A stretch of DNA of 64,000 nt from Cokeromyces recurvatus (GCF_025118155.1 NW_026251387.1:881001-945000); one strand, 5' to 3'; positions 1 through 15,417 are shown, numbered from the stretch's first letter. Translations and numbers: made by a program. Notes: generated from the sequence alone by a model not told the origin.

Positions 1-1100
1 TTCCATCAAAACCTACACAAGCTAAACCATGACTATGACCTATAAAATTACGTAAACATTCACCAGTCTTTAGGTTCCATAATTTAATAATAGCATCTCC
101 TGAAGCAGAGACAAGTGTGTTGTCTTTAAACTGAATGGCATTGACAGGCCCATGATGACCTATTAATGTCTGTATTCGTTGACCTGTTATTCTGTCCCAT
201 ATTTGAATGGTTGTATCCTTCGAACAGCTTGCAATCACATTGTTATCAAAACAAACATCGAGTACACCTGAACTATGACCTCTAAGACATCGTTTTATTT
301 CAAAGGTCTTCATACACCAAACTAAGATTGTATTATCAGAGGAGCCAGAGACAAGGAGATGATGATCATATTGTAAACAAAGAACACTTGCTACATGACC
401 CTTTAAAGTTTTATAACAACGAACGATGTCACTTTCCATCTTCCAGAATTTAATAGTTCGATCTCTACTCCCCGTTACTATCTTGGAGCCATCAAATTGA
501 ACGCAATAGATACTATCTTGATGGCCAACGATAGTTTGCATTCTAGTCCGATATCCTCCTTTCCATCGATTTAATAATTGGAGTTTTCTTTCATAAAGTA
601 GACGGTAATTAATACTAGAGCTAGAGGTTGTAGCGGGATAAATGGTGCCATGATGTCCTAAATACAATTCACGCCAAAGATGATTATCTTTACACAACGA
701 GTTCCAATATTTAGACACATGACTTGATTCAAATATCGTTTTTTTATCACAAAAAGATAAAATAATGAAAGATAATTCAATAGGTAAATAAGACAAGAAA
801 TCTATCAAGAAGAATTTATTACTATTCCTATTGTATTCTATTCTATTTTATTTTATTTTATTCTGTTCTATTTTATTCTATTTTATTTTATTTTTTTTGG
901 TTACTTTTAGTACCTATTTTATGTTGATTTGATGACATTAAAGAAGAGTGAATACGACTACTACTTTTTGTTGGTTGCTGAAATCCTTCATCAATCCTTA
1001 AACGACGTTTATTAAAGGATTGTTTCTTGAAATAACGTAATAATTTATATTTAAAGGTGTTGCTATTATTATTTATTAAAATGGAATTATCCACTTTCAT
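1..1100 (-). CDS. F-box/WD40-repeat protein, 3' end beyond window
   Basis: Two exons are visible: 1100-905 and 801-1, with a 103-bp intron (GTAACC...TAG) splitting an Asn codon in phase. Exon 1 is a short basic leader. Exon 2 opens with an F-box-like helix set (FLSYLPIELS...FCDKK...SSHVSKYWNSLC...LWRELY), followed by successive WD40 blades with GH...SVLCLQYD, LLVSGSSDNTILVW, VIASCSKDTTIQIWD and LVSASGDAIIKLWN motifs. Known family role: substrate receptor of an SCF (Skp1-cullin-F-box) ubiquitin ligase, as in Cdc4, Met30 or Pop1. The propeller binds phosphorylated substrates and the F-box binds Skp1. The last blades lie outside the window, so the substrate class cannot be judged. The ATG at 1100 is the only one in frame before the F-box. 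Confidence 0.9.
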
Positions 1101-1381
1101 GATGACAAAGAGAGAAAGAGATGATTTGCAACTGAAGGAGGTCTATTTATGCTATAATCAATTCTATTGGGAAAAAAAAAAGGAGGGAAGAAGGGATAAA
1201 TAAATAAAACCCTTTTATTTTGTATTTCATCAAGACATACTCAAAAAAAAAAACCCCTAATTATTTCATTTCTCCTTTTTTTATATGTATGACACTATAA
1301 ATAAATATAAAATATCCTGTGTGTTATTGTATTGTACTGTATTTCATTCCAATTATGTATTTTATAAAGGAAGGGTAAATG

Positions 1382-1413
<32 letters not shown>

Positions 1414-1493
1414 ATAAAATAAAATAAAATAAAAAATAAAAATATTAAAAAAAAGCTTAAATGGTAAATTAACATGCATAAACATTATTTAAA
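1101..1493. other. Intergenic, F-box gene to BET gene
   Basis: Upstream of the F-box gene and downstream of the BET gene. Holds a run of about 29 A at 1381-1410 and (AAAAT)n stretches; no coding signal seen. Confidence 0.6.
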
Positions 1494-3573
1494 TCAATCA
1501 GATTCTGAACTTGATGAATCTGAAGATGAACCATCATTATCCTCTGAATCACTTTGACTTGATGAAGAATCTATTTAAAATAAACTAAGTACATGTAATA
1601 TTCATTATTGACTCTAATCTTCGTTTACCATAATCATCAAATTTCTTTAATGTCTCTTCAAGTCTTTGAATCTTCTTGTGTGTTTCTTTAGTAGAATAAC
1701 GTGGTATATTCGTTGTTTTATTGGATAATCTTGGTTTTTTAATAGGTTCTGGATTAACGAAATCATTTAATCGGCGTAATGTTTGTTTATCTAATGCATC
1801 AATATCTAATACAATCTCTTGCTGTCCATTCTAATAATGATGGGTTAAAATAAATAGGATCGAGTTTTTTTTTGGGTACTTACTTTTCCAAGATTAGGCA
1901 TTGAACTTTGAATAATAGATACAACTGTATTTAATTTGTCACCTGTTAAATTATTAATCATTTCACTTAATTTCTTTTTTTGTTCAAAGCTAAATTCTTC
2001 TTCTTCTTCATCATCATCATCATCATCATCATCTCTAGTCATTTCAGTTATTGCCTTTCTTTTTCTCTTTTTTGCTACTGATGTTGGTTTTACTTTATTT
2101 TTTGAACCAGGCGTACGACCACGACGACCCTTTTCCTTTGTTAGTGTCGATGTTGATTTCTTTGCAGATTTAATTGACTTTATTTGTTGAGTAATACTAG
2201 CAAGATGACGTTCTAATTCAGCAATTTTAATGTCACTATCATCATCTTCCTCTTCTTCTTCAATATGCTCCTCATTTATCTTTTTAGTCTTTTTATGATC
2301 TAAAATACGTTTCTTTTGTTGTTGGTATCTTTTAGTCTGTGTAGACCTTTTTGAAGTCTTGTGTTCAATTGATCTCACTCCTTCTTTTTCTTCTTTTTCT
2401 TCTTCTTCTTCTTCTCCTCCATCGTCTTTTTGTTTTATTTCAGTTTCAATAGGTCTTTGAGCCCATTTATCTCTAAAGATTGTTTCAAATTCTTTCGCTA
2501 TAGTATAGATAGGTAAAGTAGAAGGATTATAAAGATAACAATTGTTAAACATAAGAGTCATATCTTCTTGAAAGGCATCAGGATCCTTATATTCATCATT
2601 CAATAACTTTTTTTCAATTGTAGATAAATCCATAGGATGTTTAACAATGTCAGGATAATCAGGTATATTCAAAGCAATTGGATCTACAGGCTGTAAAAAA
2701 GGATAAGCAAGATGACGATATTTGTTCTTTTTCAATTCTTTTAATGTTTGAAGACAAAACTTCATGGATGATTTATTGATTTGAGATAATTTCCTTTGTG
2801 TTGTATAAGTCTCTGGATAATCTTTTGATGGACAATGAATCTCTCTCTTAGGTCGACCACAACCACCACTACCACCACCACTGCTACTATTGCTTATATC
2901 TTCAGTTATAGAAGGCTTATAATAGAAATCAGATTGTGATGGTGAATTATGTTGACTAAGTGGAGGAGATGGTTCCTTTTTGATAGATAATGGAGAAGAA
3001 GAAGAAGGAGAAGGAGAGGGTGGCATTTGTCTTAAGCCTTTTTCAAAAGCAGACTCTACATTTTGACATAAAACAGATATCATCGCTTCAGGTCCATTAT
3101 ATTTAAAACAATTACTAAAGACCAAACGAACATCTGCGACAAATTCATCAACAGAAGCATATTCTGAATTATTTAATTTTTGATCTACTAAAGATAAATC
3201 CATGGGATGACTAATAATATGTGGATAATCAGGAACATTCAATTTTACATAATCAACAGGATTTAAAAAGGGTGCTGCATCTCTATGTTTCTTTAAATTT
3301 CTCATAATAGCACAACAATATTTATGCTGATCACGTGTCATTGGGTATTGTTTTTGTATTGTTTCTAATTGTTGCTGTTGTTGCTGCTGCTGCTGCTGTT
3401 GTTGTTGTTGTTGTTGAGGTGGTGAAGGTAAAGAAATTTGTTTACTAATAAAATTTAAAATAAATAAGAAAAAAATGTTGTTTGTGTAACTTGGAATTTC
3501 TTTTTATAGTAAGAACACGCGTAATCCTTTTTTTTTCTCTCTCTCTTTCTCTCTTAAACGCGCCATTCATCAT
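1494..3573 (-). CDS. BET-family double bromodomain protein (Bdf1/Brd4-like)
   Basis: Proposed exons 3573-3491, 3444-1884, 1830-1629 and 1570-1494 are in phase and give 640 aa. Two bromodomains are clear: the first has PFLNPVDYVKLNVPDYPHII...HPMDLS and NCFKYN, the second PFLQPVDPIALNIPDYPDIV...HPMDLSTIEKKL and NNCYLYN. A lysine-rich acidic linker follows, then an NET domain (FSFEQKKKLSEMINNL...) that continues across the intron at 1883-1831 into IVLDIDALDKQTLRRL. The C-terminus is a separate small exon encoding an Asp/Ser repeat (DSSSSQSDSEDND...), typical of the SEED tail. Known role: binds acetylated histone H4 and recruits TFIID/transcription machinery. The first exon (83 nt, donor GTTACA) is inferred from phase only; a polyQ tract precedes bromodomain 1. 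The bromodomain core start near 3341 is secure. Confidence 0.95.
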
Positions 3574-6500
3574 CTCTATTTTTTTTTTCCTCATTATTTT
3601 TATATCTTTCTTCCACATATTATATTACCTCTTCCCCTCCTTATTATGTTTTTTTTTTCCTCTTATTTACCTTTCAAAATGGTTATGATTATTGAGACTG
3701 GTAGAGAGCATCTTTGTATATCTTTTATTTAAAATACATAAAAGTTAGTTGTTATATCATTAAATACATTTTTTTTTTCTTGTATAAATATAAAAAAAAA
3801 AATAAAATAAAAAAAAATAAAAATAAAAATAAATTAAAATACAAATACCGTACAGTTTATTCACAAACCGGAAAAATATTTCAAGCAGATTACAGGATAA
3901 AAATAAAAATAAAAAAAAAAAATGAGAAAAAACGAAAAACAAAAATGAGAAAAAAAAAATAGAAAAAAATAGAAAAAGATAATTGTTTGTATAAGCCACC
4001 TGTGACTTATTTTCTTTATCCTTATATAAAAGAGAAAAAAAAAAAAGCTATCCATAATATTGACAAATATGTGTTGTTTATTTTATATATACAAATATAT
4101 ACACATATGTATTTAAATACATATACATATTTTTTTGAGAAAACTGTAGTCAATAGAGAAATATATTACATTCTTGTTTTAATTAACGGTGAACTTTACT
4201 TGATATTAGATAAATAAAAAACGAATTTTGATTGGCTGGTTACTACTCCTTATTTCTTATTTTTATGACTCATCTTTATTTTCTTCCTTCTACATTAACA
4301 AATAGCTTGGAAGAAATAAATAAATAAGAAGAGAAAGAAAGGGAAAGAGTTGAATAGATTCTGCTTGTTAATAAATAATGTTTGTACAAGTAGGAGTGGG
4401 GGGAAAAAAAATTTTTTTTTTATTTTTTATCATATTTTTACATGTTGTTGGTTCAATACAAAGTAGTCAGGTTTCATTATTTTCGACCAATCTCAGCCAT
4501 AAACTACTACAGTATTAATTTTAGAAGCAGTGAAAATAAAGTAAGACAAACGAGGAATAGGCTGTAACTATCTCAATCGTTTGTGTTCCCTTGAGTAAAA
4601 AAAAATAGTGGATCTTTCCTTCTAAATTGAAAAGAAGTCCTTGGGCCTATTTCTTGCTAGCATGGATGTCTCTGTTCTACAGTTTTGTTGCAATTTGAGT
4701 ATATTATAAGAGTATTATTCCATTGGAAAGTTCTGATGGTTACATATCGAATATACATACTGTAATACCATATAGAATACTTTGGACGTTCTTTAATTAT
4801 AAAGACTTGAATTACTTTGTTCTCTATTTGAATCCCCCCCCCTATATAATAGTTTAATCATCGTTCTAGAAATCATTCTTCTTGTTGGTACTATATTATT
4901 GTTTCTTTTCTTTCTTTTCATACTATCACTTCATACAGTCAGTAGCACTGAATCTGATCTTTTAAAGAATATCTTTGGTCATTGCTATCTTTTCTTATAT
5001 TTATGGCCTCTATTAGACTATCACATTCTCTCTCTCTCTCTTTATAGATACTCTTGCAGTTATGCTATTCAACTAAATAGATATTGACACAGAAAATCCC
5101 ATTTCTAATAAAGTTACTGAGGTTATGAATTATCTTCTTTGTGCATGTATGTTGTGTATTTTGTTCGGGTAACTGGTCCCAAAAAACTATTTTCTTTTAT
5201 ATATTCATGTATATGCTGCTTAAAAACGAGTACTAGCACAATCTGTCTCACCACGCATCAGGAACATTCTACTATAGTTATAGAGATATGTGTTGTTAAA
5301 TGTCTTTGTTTCTCTTTGCCCTTTTTTTGTTGGGGGAGGGGGAAAGGGGAAGGAGAGGTGTTCATATGTATATAATTCGAATATACAATACATAACGGTT
5401 CTACGCTTCAGGTATAATGTATATAAATAACTTTTTTTTTTTTTTTTTTTTTTTTTTGCAAGTATCTAGTACTACTTCATTAAGTGGTATTATACATTTA
5501 CAATAATGGTGTAGGAGGAGGAGAGAAAAAGGAAAGAGGGAGGAGGGGGGGGCAGATGGGAATTGTTTGATAAAACTCTCATACCGGTGACTAGAAGAGA
5601 CATCATCACTCAAAGGCTTATCTCCATTACGTATTGTACTCAAGACTTATTATGTAAGTGTTGTAGTACTCACCAACTACTTTTTTTTTTCTTTTTCTTT
5701 TTTTTTTCCTTCACTCTTTATAATATGTACTATTTTGATTAGGTCTCTTAACTCGAATAAAGTCAATTTTACTTGTTCTATTCAAGAATAGATACGATTA
5801 CTTGAATATCCATGAACTCTTTAATGACATCAATCATGATCATCAAGCCAAGATCCTTAATAATATATACATACATACATTTTTATACGTATATATAAAA
5901 GAAGGATGGATTATTGTCATTATTAGTTCATTTTTCCACTTTTAAACATTTATAAGCGTACATGCATATATATATATATATAAATAGAGTCTTGAAGAAA
6001 CAAAAAGTTGAAATATCAACGATACTCTCTAAAATGTTAGATTAACTATGTTAACATTTATCTTCTTTCACATTTGAGGGTTTTTTATTGTCAAGTGTTG
6101 GCTTTAAGAGACCTTTATTTTATCAAGGAAGCAATAAGAAAAAAAAAAGAGAGAGAGAGAGAGCGAAAAAAAGAGAAGCTTCTTCATGGCAGGTGAACTG
6201 ATATATTAGTGATGACTCTATTTTTAATGTGATAATAAGGATAGGTGATTATTACAGAAAGGATTCTATTTTGACCCAATTAGAGAAAATGAGTATCATT
6301 TGTTATGCTGTGATTACTTGAGGATTCTGAGCATTTTATAGGACTGCTTCGACTTCACTAACACCAAAAAAAAAAAAAAAAAAAAAAAAATATGCGCATT
6401 ATAAATTTTTCAGGTACTTGAAGGAATTCATTTTTTATTATTATTTTCTGCCATCATATATATACAACTCTTAAACAATAAATTCATTTATTCTTTTGTC

Positions 6501-6585
6501 TTGTTGCAAAAAAATAAAATAAAAAATAAATAAAAAAAAAATAAATAAAATAAACAAATTTAAATTATTATTCTTTTCTAATATA

Positions 6586-6618
<33 letters not shown>

Positions 6619-6651
6619 AATAAATAAATAAACAGGCAACAAACAACAATA
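3574..6651. other. 3.1-kb intergenic region between divergent BET and Gcn5 genes
   Basis: Divergent promoter region of two acetyl-lysine reader/writer genes. It holds T-rich and A-rich tracts (5432-5457, 6365-6390, 6587-6616), short TA repeats and CT repeats. No tRNA, no open frame with recognisable protein character and no transposon end was recognised. The A-tract immediately upstream of 6652 is likely core promoter/5' UTR of the Gcn5 gene. Confidence 0.5.
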
Positions 6652-9376
<2,725 letters not shown>

Positions 9377-9427
9377 ATTATATAATATATATAACTTGTA
9401 AATAATTTTTAATAAACATTATACATA

Positions 9428-10109
9428 TTAAAGAAAGCGTCTTGCAACAAGCTTGATGCGATTATCAAATGAAGGATTGGTAATGGTTGAATTCTTTTCA
9501 TAAAATGGATTCATTAGCACCTATTATTATTATTATTAGCTACATGAACATAAATGACATGGATTGTTTTCAAGTACCTTTATATATAGTTCATATACTT
9601 CAGTAAAAAATTGTTTTATACTGTCTTCTGATTTCTGATCGTGTAAAAGCATAAATTTTACGTCTAATAACAGGTCATGTTAATTCAATATACTCTTGGA
9701 CACAATTACAAACTCACTTCCTGCAGTAACAAAGCAAGACACAAAAAATTCATTGAATCTATCAATTGATTTAAGATACCTAAAATATGGATAATAAGAA
9801 ATTAAAAGAAGAAAAAAGTTCTCGTCAGTCAAAGATTACATGGCTGTTGTATTCCATTGATATTCTTCTACAACATCAAGTGCTGCATGAATAATGAATT
9901 GGTTTAGATGCTTATGCTCATCTTTTTGCTGAAAAAAATAAAATAAAATAAAATAAATAAACAAGGAATTTGTTTGTTTCCCATGAATCGCTTATATTTC
10001 TTACTCTGTTTGAATCAATAAATGCAGAGGAACGTGATGAAGGTATAATTTCTGTTTCATATAACGGGTTATCAGTCGCTCCAACAATAGCAAAATAATA
10101 ATTGGACAT
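9428..10109 (-). CDS. TRS20: TRAPP complex subunit Trs20/TRAPPC2 (sedlin)
   Basis: Exons 10109-10005, 9928-9840, 9779-9718, 9663-9578 and 9520-9428 are all in phase and give 144 aa, close to the ~140 aa of sedlin. Diagnostic stretches: MSNYYFAIVGATDNPLYE at the N-terminus, HKHLNQFIIHAALDVVEE, YLKSIDRFNEFFVSCFVTAG, KFMLLHDQKSEDSIKQFF and a C-terminal MNPFYEKNS...IKLVARRFL. Known role: small longin-fold adaptor of TRAPP II/III, which activate Rab GTPases for ER-Golgi traffic and autophagy. The gene has four introns in under 700 bp. It ends 51 bp from the stop of the convergent Gcn5 gene. Confidence 0.95.
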
Positions 10110-10349
10110 TTTTTTTTTCTTTTTAGGTATTTAAATAAAAGGAAAAAAAAAAGGTATTTACACACATTTATCATAGAAATAAACCATAAGCAGCAATGGC
10201 GGAATTACACGCTGAGATTAAAATCAAATGAACGGAATCATTGTGTCCCTTTTTTTTTTTTTCTTTATTAGCCCCTCCCCCTTTTTTTTTTCTTCTTCTA
10301 ATATACATACATTCTCATTTGTTTTCATATTATTCTTATAGTTAAATAA

Positions 10350-11509
10350 ATGATGGCAGAATCTAGAACAGAGTTATTATCTTGGCTTAACGATCTTTTG
10401 AGGTTAAATTATACTAAAGTAGAGCAAGCAGGAACAGGTAATTTGGATATAAATGATAATAAGGATATTTTTATCATGATAATAATTTTAAACATAAGGT
10501 GCTGCCTATTGTCAAATCATGGACTCTATATTCTGTATGTTCTATAATTGACTCTCCTTCTTATAATAAGCTTATATTATTATTATTATTATAGATGATG
10601 TTCATATGTCAAAGGTTAAATATGAAACTAAACATGAATATGAAAATATTTCAAATTTTAAAATACTTCAACATACTTTTGATAAACACAAGTAAGTTAT
10701 GTCATGTTATTTTTTTTTTAAAAAAAACATTATTACCTATTTATATCATTTTCTTTCTTGCAAAAAAAAAAAAAAAAAAAAAAAAAGAATCGATAAGGTA
10801 GGTCTATATACACACACACACACACACACACATGAAACACATAAAGAAATGTATCAGCTTAAAAGGTAAAAATTATAGATTATCCCTGTTGATAAACTAA
10901 TCAAATGTAAGTTTCAAGACAACTTGGAGTTTATGCAATGGATGAAACGCTTTTGGGACCTTCATTATCAAGGAGAAGAAGTGTATGATGCTCTTCAACG
11001 TAGAAAAGGGGGTAACAAGACAAAGAGTCCTTCTGGCATGATTCATTCAACTGCTACTAATACCATAAAGACACGTAAGACAGTTAACCATAATCCAGGT
11101 AATTCTTGTCAAATGATGTGAACAAAGAAGAAGAAATAATAATTCAATACATATAGTACGAAATATAACAAATCATACAGCAGCAACAGGCCGTTTATCA
11201 TCTGCAAAAGGGGCCCATAATGGTCATACGATGGATAAAAACCCAAATACGGCCATCCAAGATTTAAATAGGCAAATTATGGCATTAAAAACGACAGTAG
11301 ACGGACTTGAGACGGAGAGAGATTTTTATTTTAGGAAATTAAGAGATATTGAAATTTTAGTTCAAGAATATGTAGAAATAAGTCATCATGAATATTCAGA
11401 TAGCCTTAGACAAATTCAACATATTCTTTACCAAACTGAAGATGGATTTGAAGTCCCGCCTGAGGGTGAAGAAGTTCATAATGATGATGATGATGATGAA
11501 ACGTTTTAA
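10350..11509 (+). CDS. EB1-family microtubule plus-end-binding protein (Bim1/Mal3)
   Basis: Six exons: 10350-10437, 10499-10534, 10595-10691, a 10-nt microexon 10788-10797, 10879-11098 and 11181-11509 (259 aa). The N-terminal calponin-homology domain reads [20 protein letters not shown]...[10 protein letters not shown]...NFKILQHTF...[19 protein letters not shown] basic Ser/Thr linker follows, then the EB1 dimerisation coiled coil ([19 protein letters not shown]) and an acidic tail ending DDDDDETF. Known role: autonomous tip tracking and recruitment of other plus-end proteins. The last exon's acceptor is ambiguous by 3 nt (CAG repeat). The tail ends in F rather than the EEY/F motif of animal EB1. 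The stop lies 7 bp from the convergent PAC2 stop. Confidence 0.95.
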
Positions 11510-11516
11510 TCTCATT

Positions 11517-12485
11517 TTATTGATATAATTCTGCATTATAAGGTGTACCGAATAAATATTCCCAACTCTTTGGTATAGTCCAAGAAGATAAGTTTGTTGT
11601 TTGAATTTGTAATAATGTATTTACAAATCTTGCGAATTCTATACTGTCTTGAGCATTATCTAAAAAAAAAAATGGATACACGTATTATTATTATTATAAA
11701 GGGAACTTTAAAGTGATTTATGCTATTACCTCCTTCTAATGCAAACATAATAAGTAACGTTGTCTCAATATCTTTAGAAAGTGCTTCATATAAATGTCTT
11801 GCTAAGCCAGAGCCAGGCAAATGAACTTTACGGCCATTTTCCTTGTTATCTTGATTAGATTCAAGTTCTAAATTCTCCAAGACAGGAATACCCAATGTAG
11901 CTGAACGCATCATTACATTTCCTTCACCATACACTCTAAAAGGTGCTCCTTGTATTTGGGAGTCTAAACGACGTGAGGCGTCCATTGTAGTTAAAATGAC
12001 AACGTGAGCAAAATTGAGAGCAAACTCTTTTATATGCTGAATAAATTCGTTTCTTTTGCCTTTTACAGCGGGTGAACGTTGTTGAATACAAGTCCAGCGT
12101 TTATCTTTTGACTGAAAAACTAGATGAAAATAAAAATAAAAATAAATAAATGCGAGAGATGATGTAGATGTTCTAAATATACCTTCAATAGGTACAGTAA
12201 TACCAGGTTGATTCACATCTTCACGTACACCTGCTACAGGCATGACATCATTATCATCCAAAAACCCAACACGTTCAAGTTTAAAAGTATGAATGAGTAG
12301 ATCTGTAACTAATTGAGGTACATTTCCAATAGAAACAGTAGGCTTTTTAATTATTATTATTATTATAGATGATATACGAGTAAGTATAATTAATATTTAT
12401 ATTTTATTATGCATATTTATACCAAAATAAGTGTTGATGTTTTAAATGAATTAGGATTAAAATTATGTAAAGGCACAAATGACAT
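11517..12485 (-). CDS. Proteasome assembly chaperone 2 (PAC2/PSMG2, Add66)
   Basis: Exons 12485-12423, 12342-12183, 12119-11730 and 11659-11517 give 251 aa. The N-terminus (SFVPLHNFN...LILPTVSIGNVPQLVTDLLI) matches the PAC2 pattern of a first beta strand followed by SxGNVxQLAxDLLI. Later come ADAR-like VVILTTMDASRRLDSQI, LPGSGLARHLYEALSKDIE, LLIMFALEGDNAQDS and a C-terminal WTIPKSWEYLFGTP, matching the family C-terminus (WKIPSSWRLLFG type). Known role: forms a heterodimer with PAC1 that scaffolds 20S alpha-ring assembly. The C-terminal HbYX motif of PAC1 is not expected here. Convergent with EB1, so the 3' UTRs must overlap. Confidence 0.82.
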
Positions 12486-12700
12486 TTTTTTTTTAATAAT
12501 AATAAAAGGGGAGAGGGAGAGATAGTTTAGTTCTCCAAAATTGCGTGTCGTCTACTTGACAAAAAAAAAGTCACATTATACCAAGACAGTCAATGTACAC
12601 TCTTTGCAATATCTGAAATCAGGTTTTCCCTTTCTACTTCTAACTTTTCCTAAACAACAATACAAAGTGTTATATCTCAGTGTTATAATATATACTTGTA

Positions 12701-13830
12701 TTATTTATTTACCAATTCTTTTTCCGTTTCTCTAATTTTCATTGAAGCACGTGCCATATCCTAACAATTGAATTATTAAACGAAAAAAATAGCTACTACA
12801 CCACATGTGTATAATTATTTACCAATGGTAATCCCTGAAAAGACAAAAGTTTTTCATCTTTTTCTTTTATGGCTTTTACAAGAGAATTCCTTTTTGATTC
12901 CAGTTCATGAATATCTGTTAATCTTAAATCCTGCTCTTCAATTCCTAATTCATCATATGTTTTCTATTTAAAATACATATACACATCAACAAACGATCAT
13001 TAAATATATACATTTCAACATTAATTTACTTGTAAATTTGCAAGTTCATTTGATTTTTCTTGAACTGATTGAATTATTCGATTGTCTTTTCTATTTTGTT
13101 CATTCACATTATGCTCTTTTCGTATTTTATCTAAAAGTCTACATTTAAGAGAGAGAGAGAAAGAGAGAGAGAAAAAAGGGGGGAATAAGATACATTATTA
13201 AACGAGTCAAGATCAATCAATTCCTACTTTTTCATTTTATCTAACTCCAACGTTGCCTCATATTGAAGACTATCTATTTTATGTTCAACATCGATTAATG
13301 CAGTTAGTTCATGACTTGCTTCCATTTTATCAATTGTTAATTTAGATATTGAAGTAATGTAACTAATGGATGGAGTGAATACTATATATTACGTGTATAT
13401 AGTATTCATATTATTATTTTACTTGCTTAATTCAGTATTTTCCATTCCAAGTGCATTTGCTATTGTTGCAAGTGATTCAACATGTTGTATAGATTCATCT
13501 GATAATTCAAAATCATCTAATAATAATAATAAAAAGAGGGAAAATCAATCAACTTTGCTCTATAATGTTAACTGTATGAACATTACTTTTGTTTCTAAGA
13601 ATATAATCTATTAATTCAATGGAATTAAAGTTTGAATTTTCAAGTTTTGTTAATATTTGATAATTTTTATTGGAACGTTCAAATTTAGGAATTAAGATTG
13701 TTTGTTTATATATTTTCAAAAGCCAAAGATCAATCTAACAAAAAAAAAAAAAAAAGAAAGAAAAAAAGATCAACATGACATTTAAGATTAAACATGTTGA
13801 GTGTTGCTTGTTTACATGTGACCAATCCAT
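12701..13830 (-). CDS. HAUS1-like augmin subunit
   Basis: Seven in-phase exons: 13830-13816, 13734-13587, 13516-13423, 13362-13228, 13138-13030, 12963-12823 and 12760-12701 (233 aa). The protein starts WSHIDLWLLKIYKQTILIP and then continues as predicted helices with heptads (YITSISKLTIDKMEASHEL, KIRKEHNVNEQNRKDNRII). Its C-terminus (TYDELGIEEQDLRLTDIHEL...AIKEKDEKLLSFQGLPLDMA) resembles the HAUS1 C-terminus pattern, where a short loop with LMPNPSL-like residues separates the last helices. Size (HAUS1 is ~280 aa) and N-terminal WL-K motif also agree. Known family role: augmin complex, which loads gamma-tubulin for branching microtubules. The call rests on eye alignment only. The 15-nt first exon is inferred from phase. 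Confidence 0.5.
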
Positions 13831-13919
13831 TTATTGAAACAAGAATAAAATAAAGAAATATAAAGGAAAAAAAAAAAAAAAGAAAGAAAGAAAAAACCAC
13901 AAATATCGAATTATGATTA

Positions 13920-14600
13920 TTATTGGGACCTTTTTATTTTACCAAATAATAAAGACTTCATTGTTGTATGATGTTGCTGTTTTTGATCTTCTTTTAATAA
14001 TCTAGTTAAATCAGCTATAGGTATTGATTTCCAAGCATGAAAATGATTGATTTCATGATTAATAGCTTTCACAGTATTCTAATAAAAATTGAAATGAGTA
14101 AGACTATGGAATGAATTGATTACATAATAAATAAATAACCGACTTGAATATTGGACCATATTAAAGGATATTGAGATTGATTAGAATTAATTTTAGTATA
14201 TGCGTCCTTTACAAATTGAGCTTCTTGTTGATATTCAGGTTTAGAAATCAATAACATTAATGTCTCTTCATGAGTCAATTCTTGATTATTTTCAACGATA
14301 TTCTGTTCCTTTAATTGATTTTCAAGTGATAAAATTTTATTTGATAACTGGTTTACTGTGATTGAAAGACTTTGAATCTTTTCAATATGGGATTCCTTTA
14401 ATAATTTGAATTCTAATTCAACTTGATTCTTTTCTTTTAAATATTTTTCTTTTATATTTAATTCAAATTGATGACGTTCATTTTCCATTAAACGACTTTT
14501 ATGTCTTGTAGTTTGTAAATCTTGTCTAATTTGATCCAATTGTAACTTTTAAAGAGAATATTTGTTATTCAAAGAAGAGAAAGCATATCAAGCTCATTTG

Positions 14601-14653
<53 letters not shown>

Positions 14654-14930
14654 CTTTTAATTCAATGATTTTATCATCTTTTTCTTTCAAGATGGCTGAT
14701 ATATAAAATGAGTTAAACCAAATTTATAGGGTGAGTAGGATGAAATTTATTTTATCATATTTACTTTCAACTGTATTCCTACAAAGAAAAAAGAAGAATA
14801 AGGTTAATTACACAACAAAATGTACTACAATTGAATGGTTGTACTTTTGTGTATCCAATGGATTCAAATTGATTTGTTTCCTTTTTATTAAAAATGGTGT
14901 AGCTTTATTATTTGATGAAGGCTGTGTCAT
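13920..14930 (-). CDS. Uncharacterised coiled-coil protein, 233 aa
   Basis: Exons 14930-14845, 14778-14765 (14 nt), 14695-14655, 14545-14144 and 14078-13920 join in phase. The donor at exon 1 must be GTACAA (14844); later GT sites give a stop after the microexon. The N-terminal 40 residues are polar; a long coiled coil follows (KEKDDKIIELKLQLDQIRQD, KIQSLSITVNQLSNKI), then a globular-looking C-terminal part with YPLIWSNIQ, INHFHAWKSIP and a basic end. I do not recognise the family. It sits head-to-tail 90 bp upstream of the HAUS1-like gene on the same strand, so a microtubule/spindle role is possible but purely positional. Confidence 0.7.
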
Positions 14931-15417
14931 TGTAGGAAATTGATTGGATATATTTAGCAAAAGAGAGAGAAGAGAAGAGAAAAAAAAAAGAGGATGTATA
15001 TAAGGGGGAGGGAGAGTGAATAAATACAAATAGTGCAGTAAGAATGATGAGGATAAATACATATTTACTATAGAAAGATATTCTTTATTTACTTTGTGGA
15101 TAAAAATGATGTTAAGATTACATGATTATTATGTTACACTTTGTAAACTCAAATTAGAAGGTGATTCTTTTAATTAAAAATGAAAGGATTTATTTTAGTA
15201 GAAATTAGAATCATCTTAGTCGTAATATGATTATTATTTTTTTTTATTAATAACAAAAAAGCCAGCTTTTAAGGACATACATATTATAGTGTATGTTTTA
15301 TATATGCATAGTGTGTGTGTGTCTGTATATAAAAATATTTTACATAGTAAGAAGGGTATTCTCTTTGTTTTTGTTATATATATATATATATATAAATATG
15401 TATACACATATATATAA

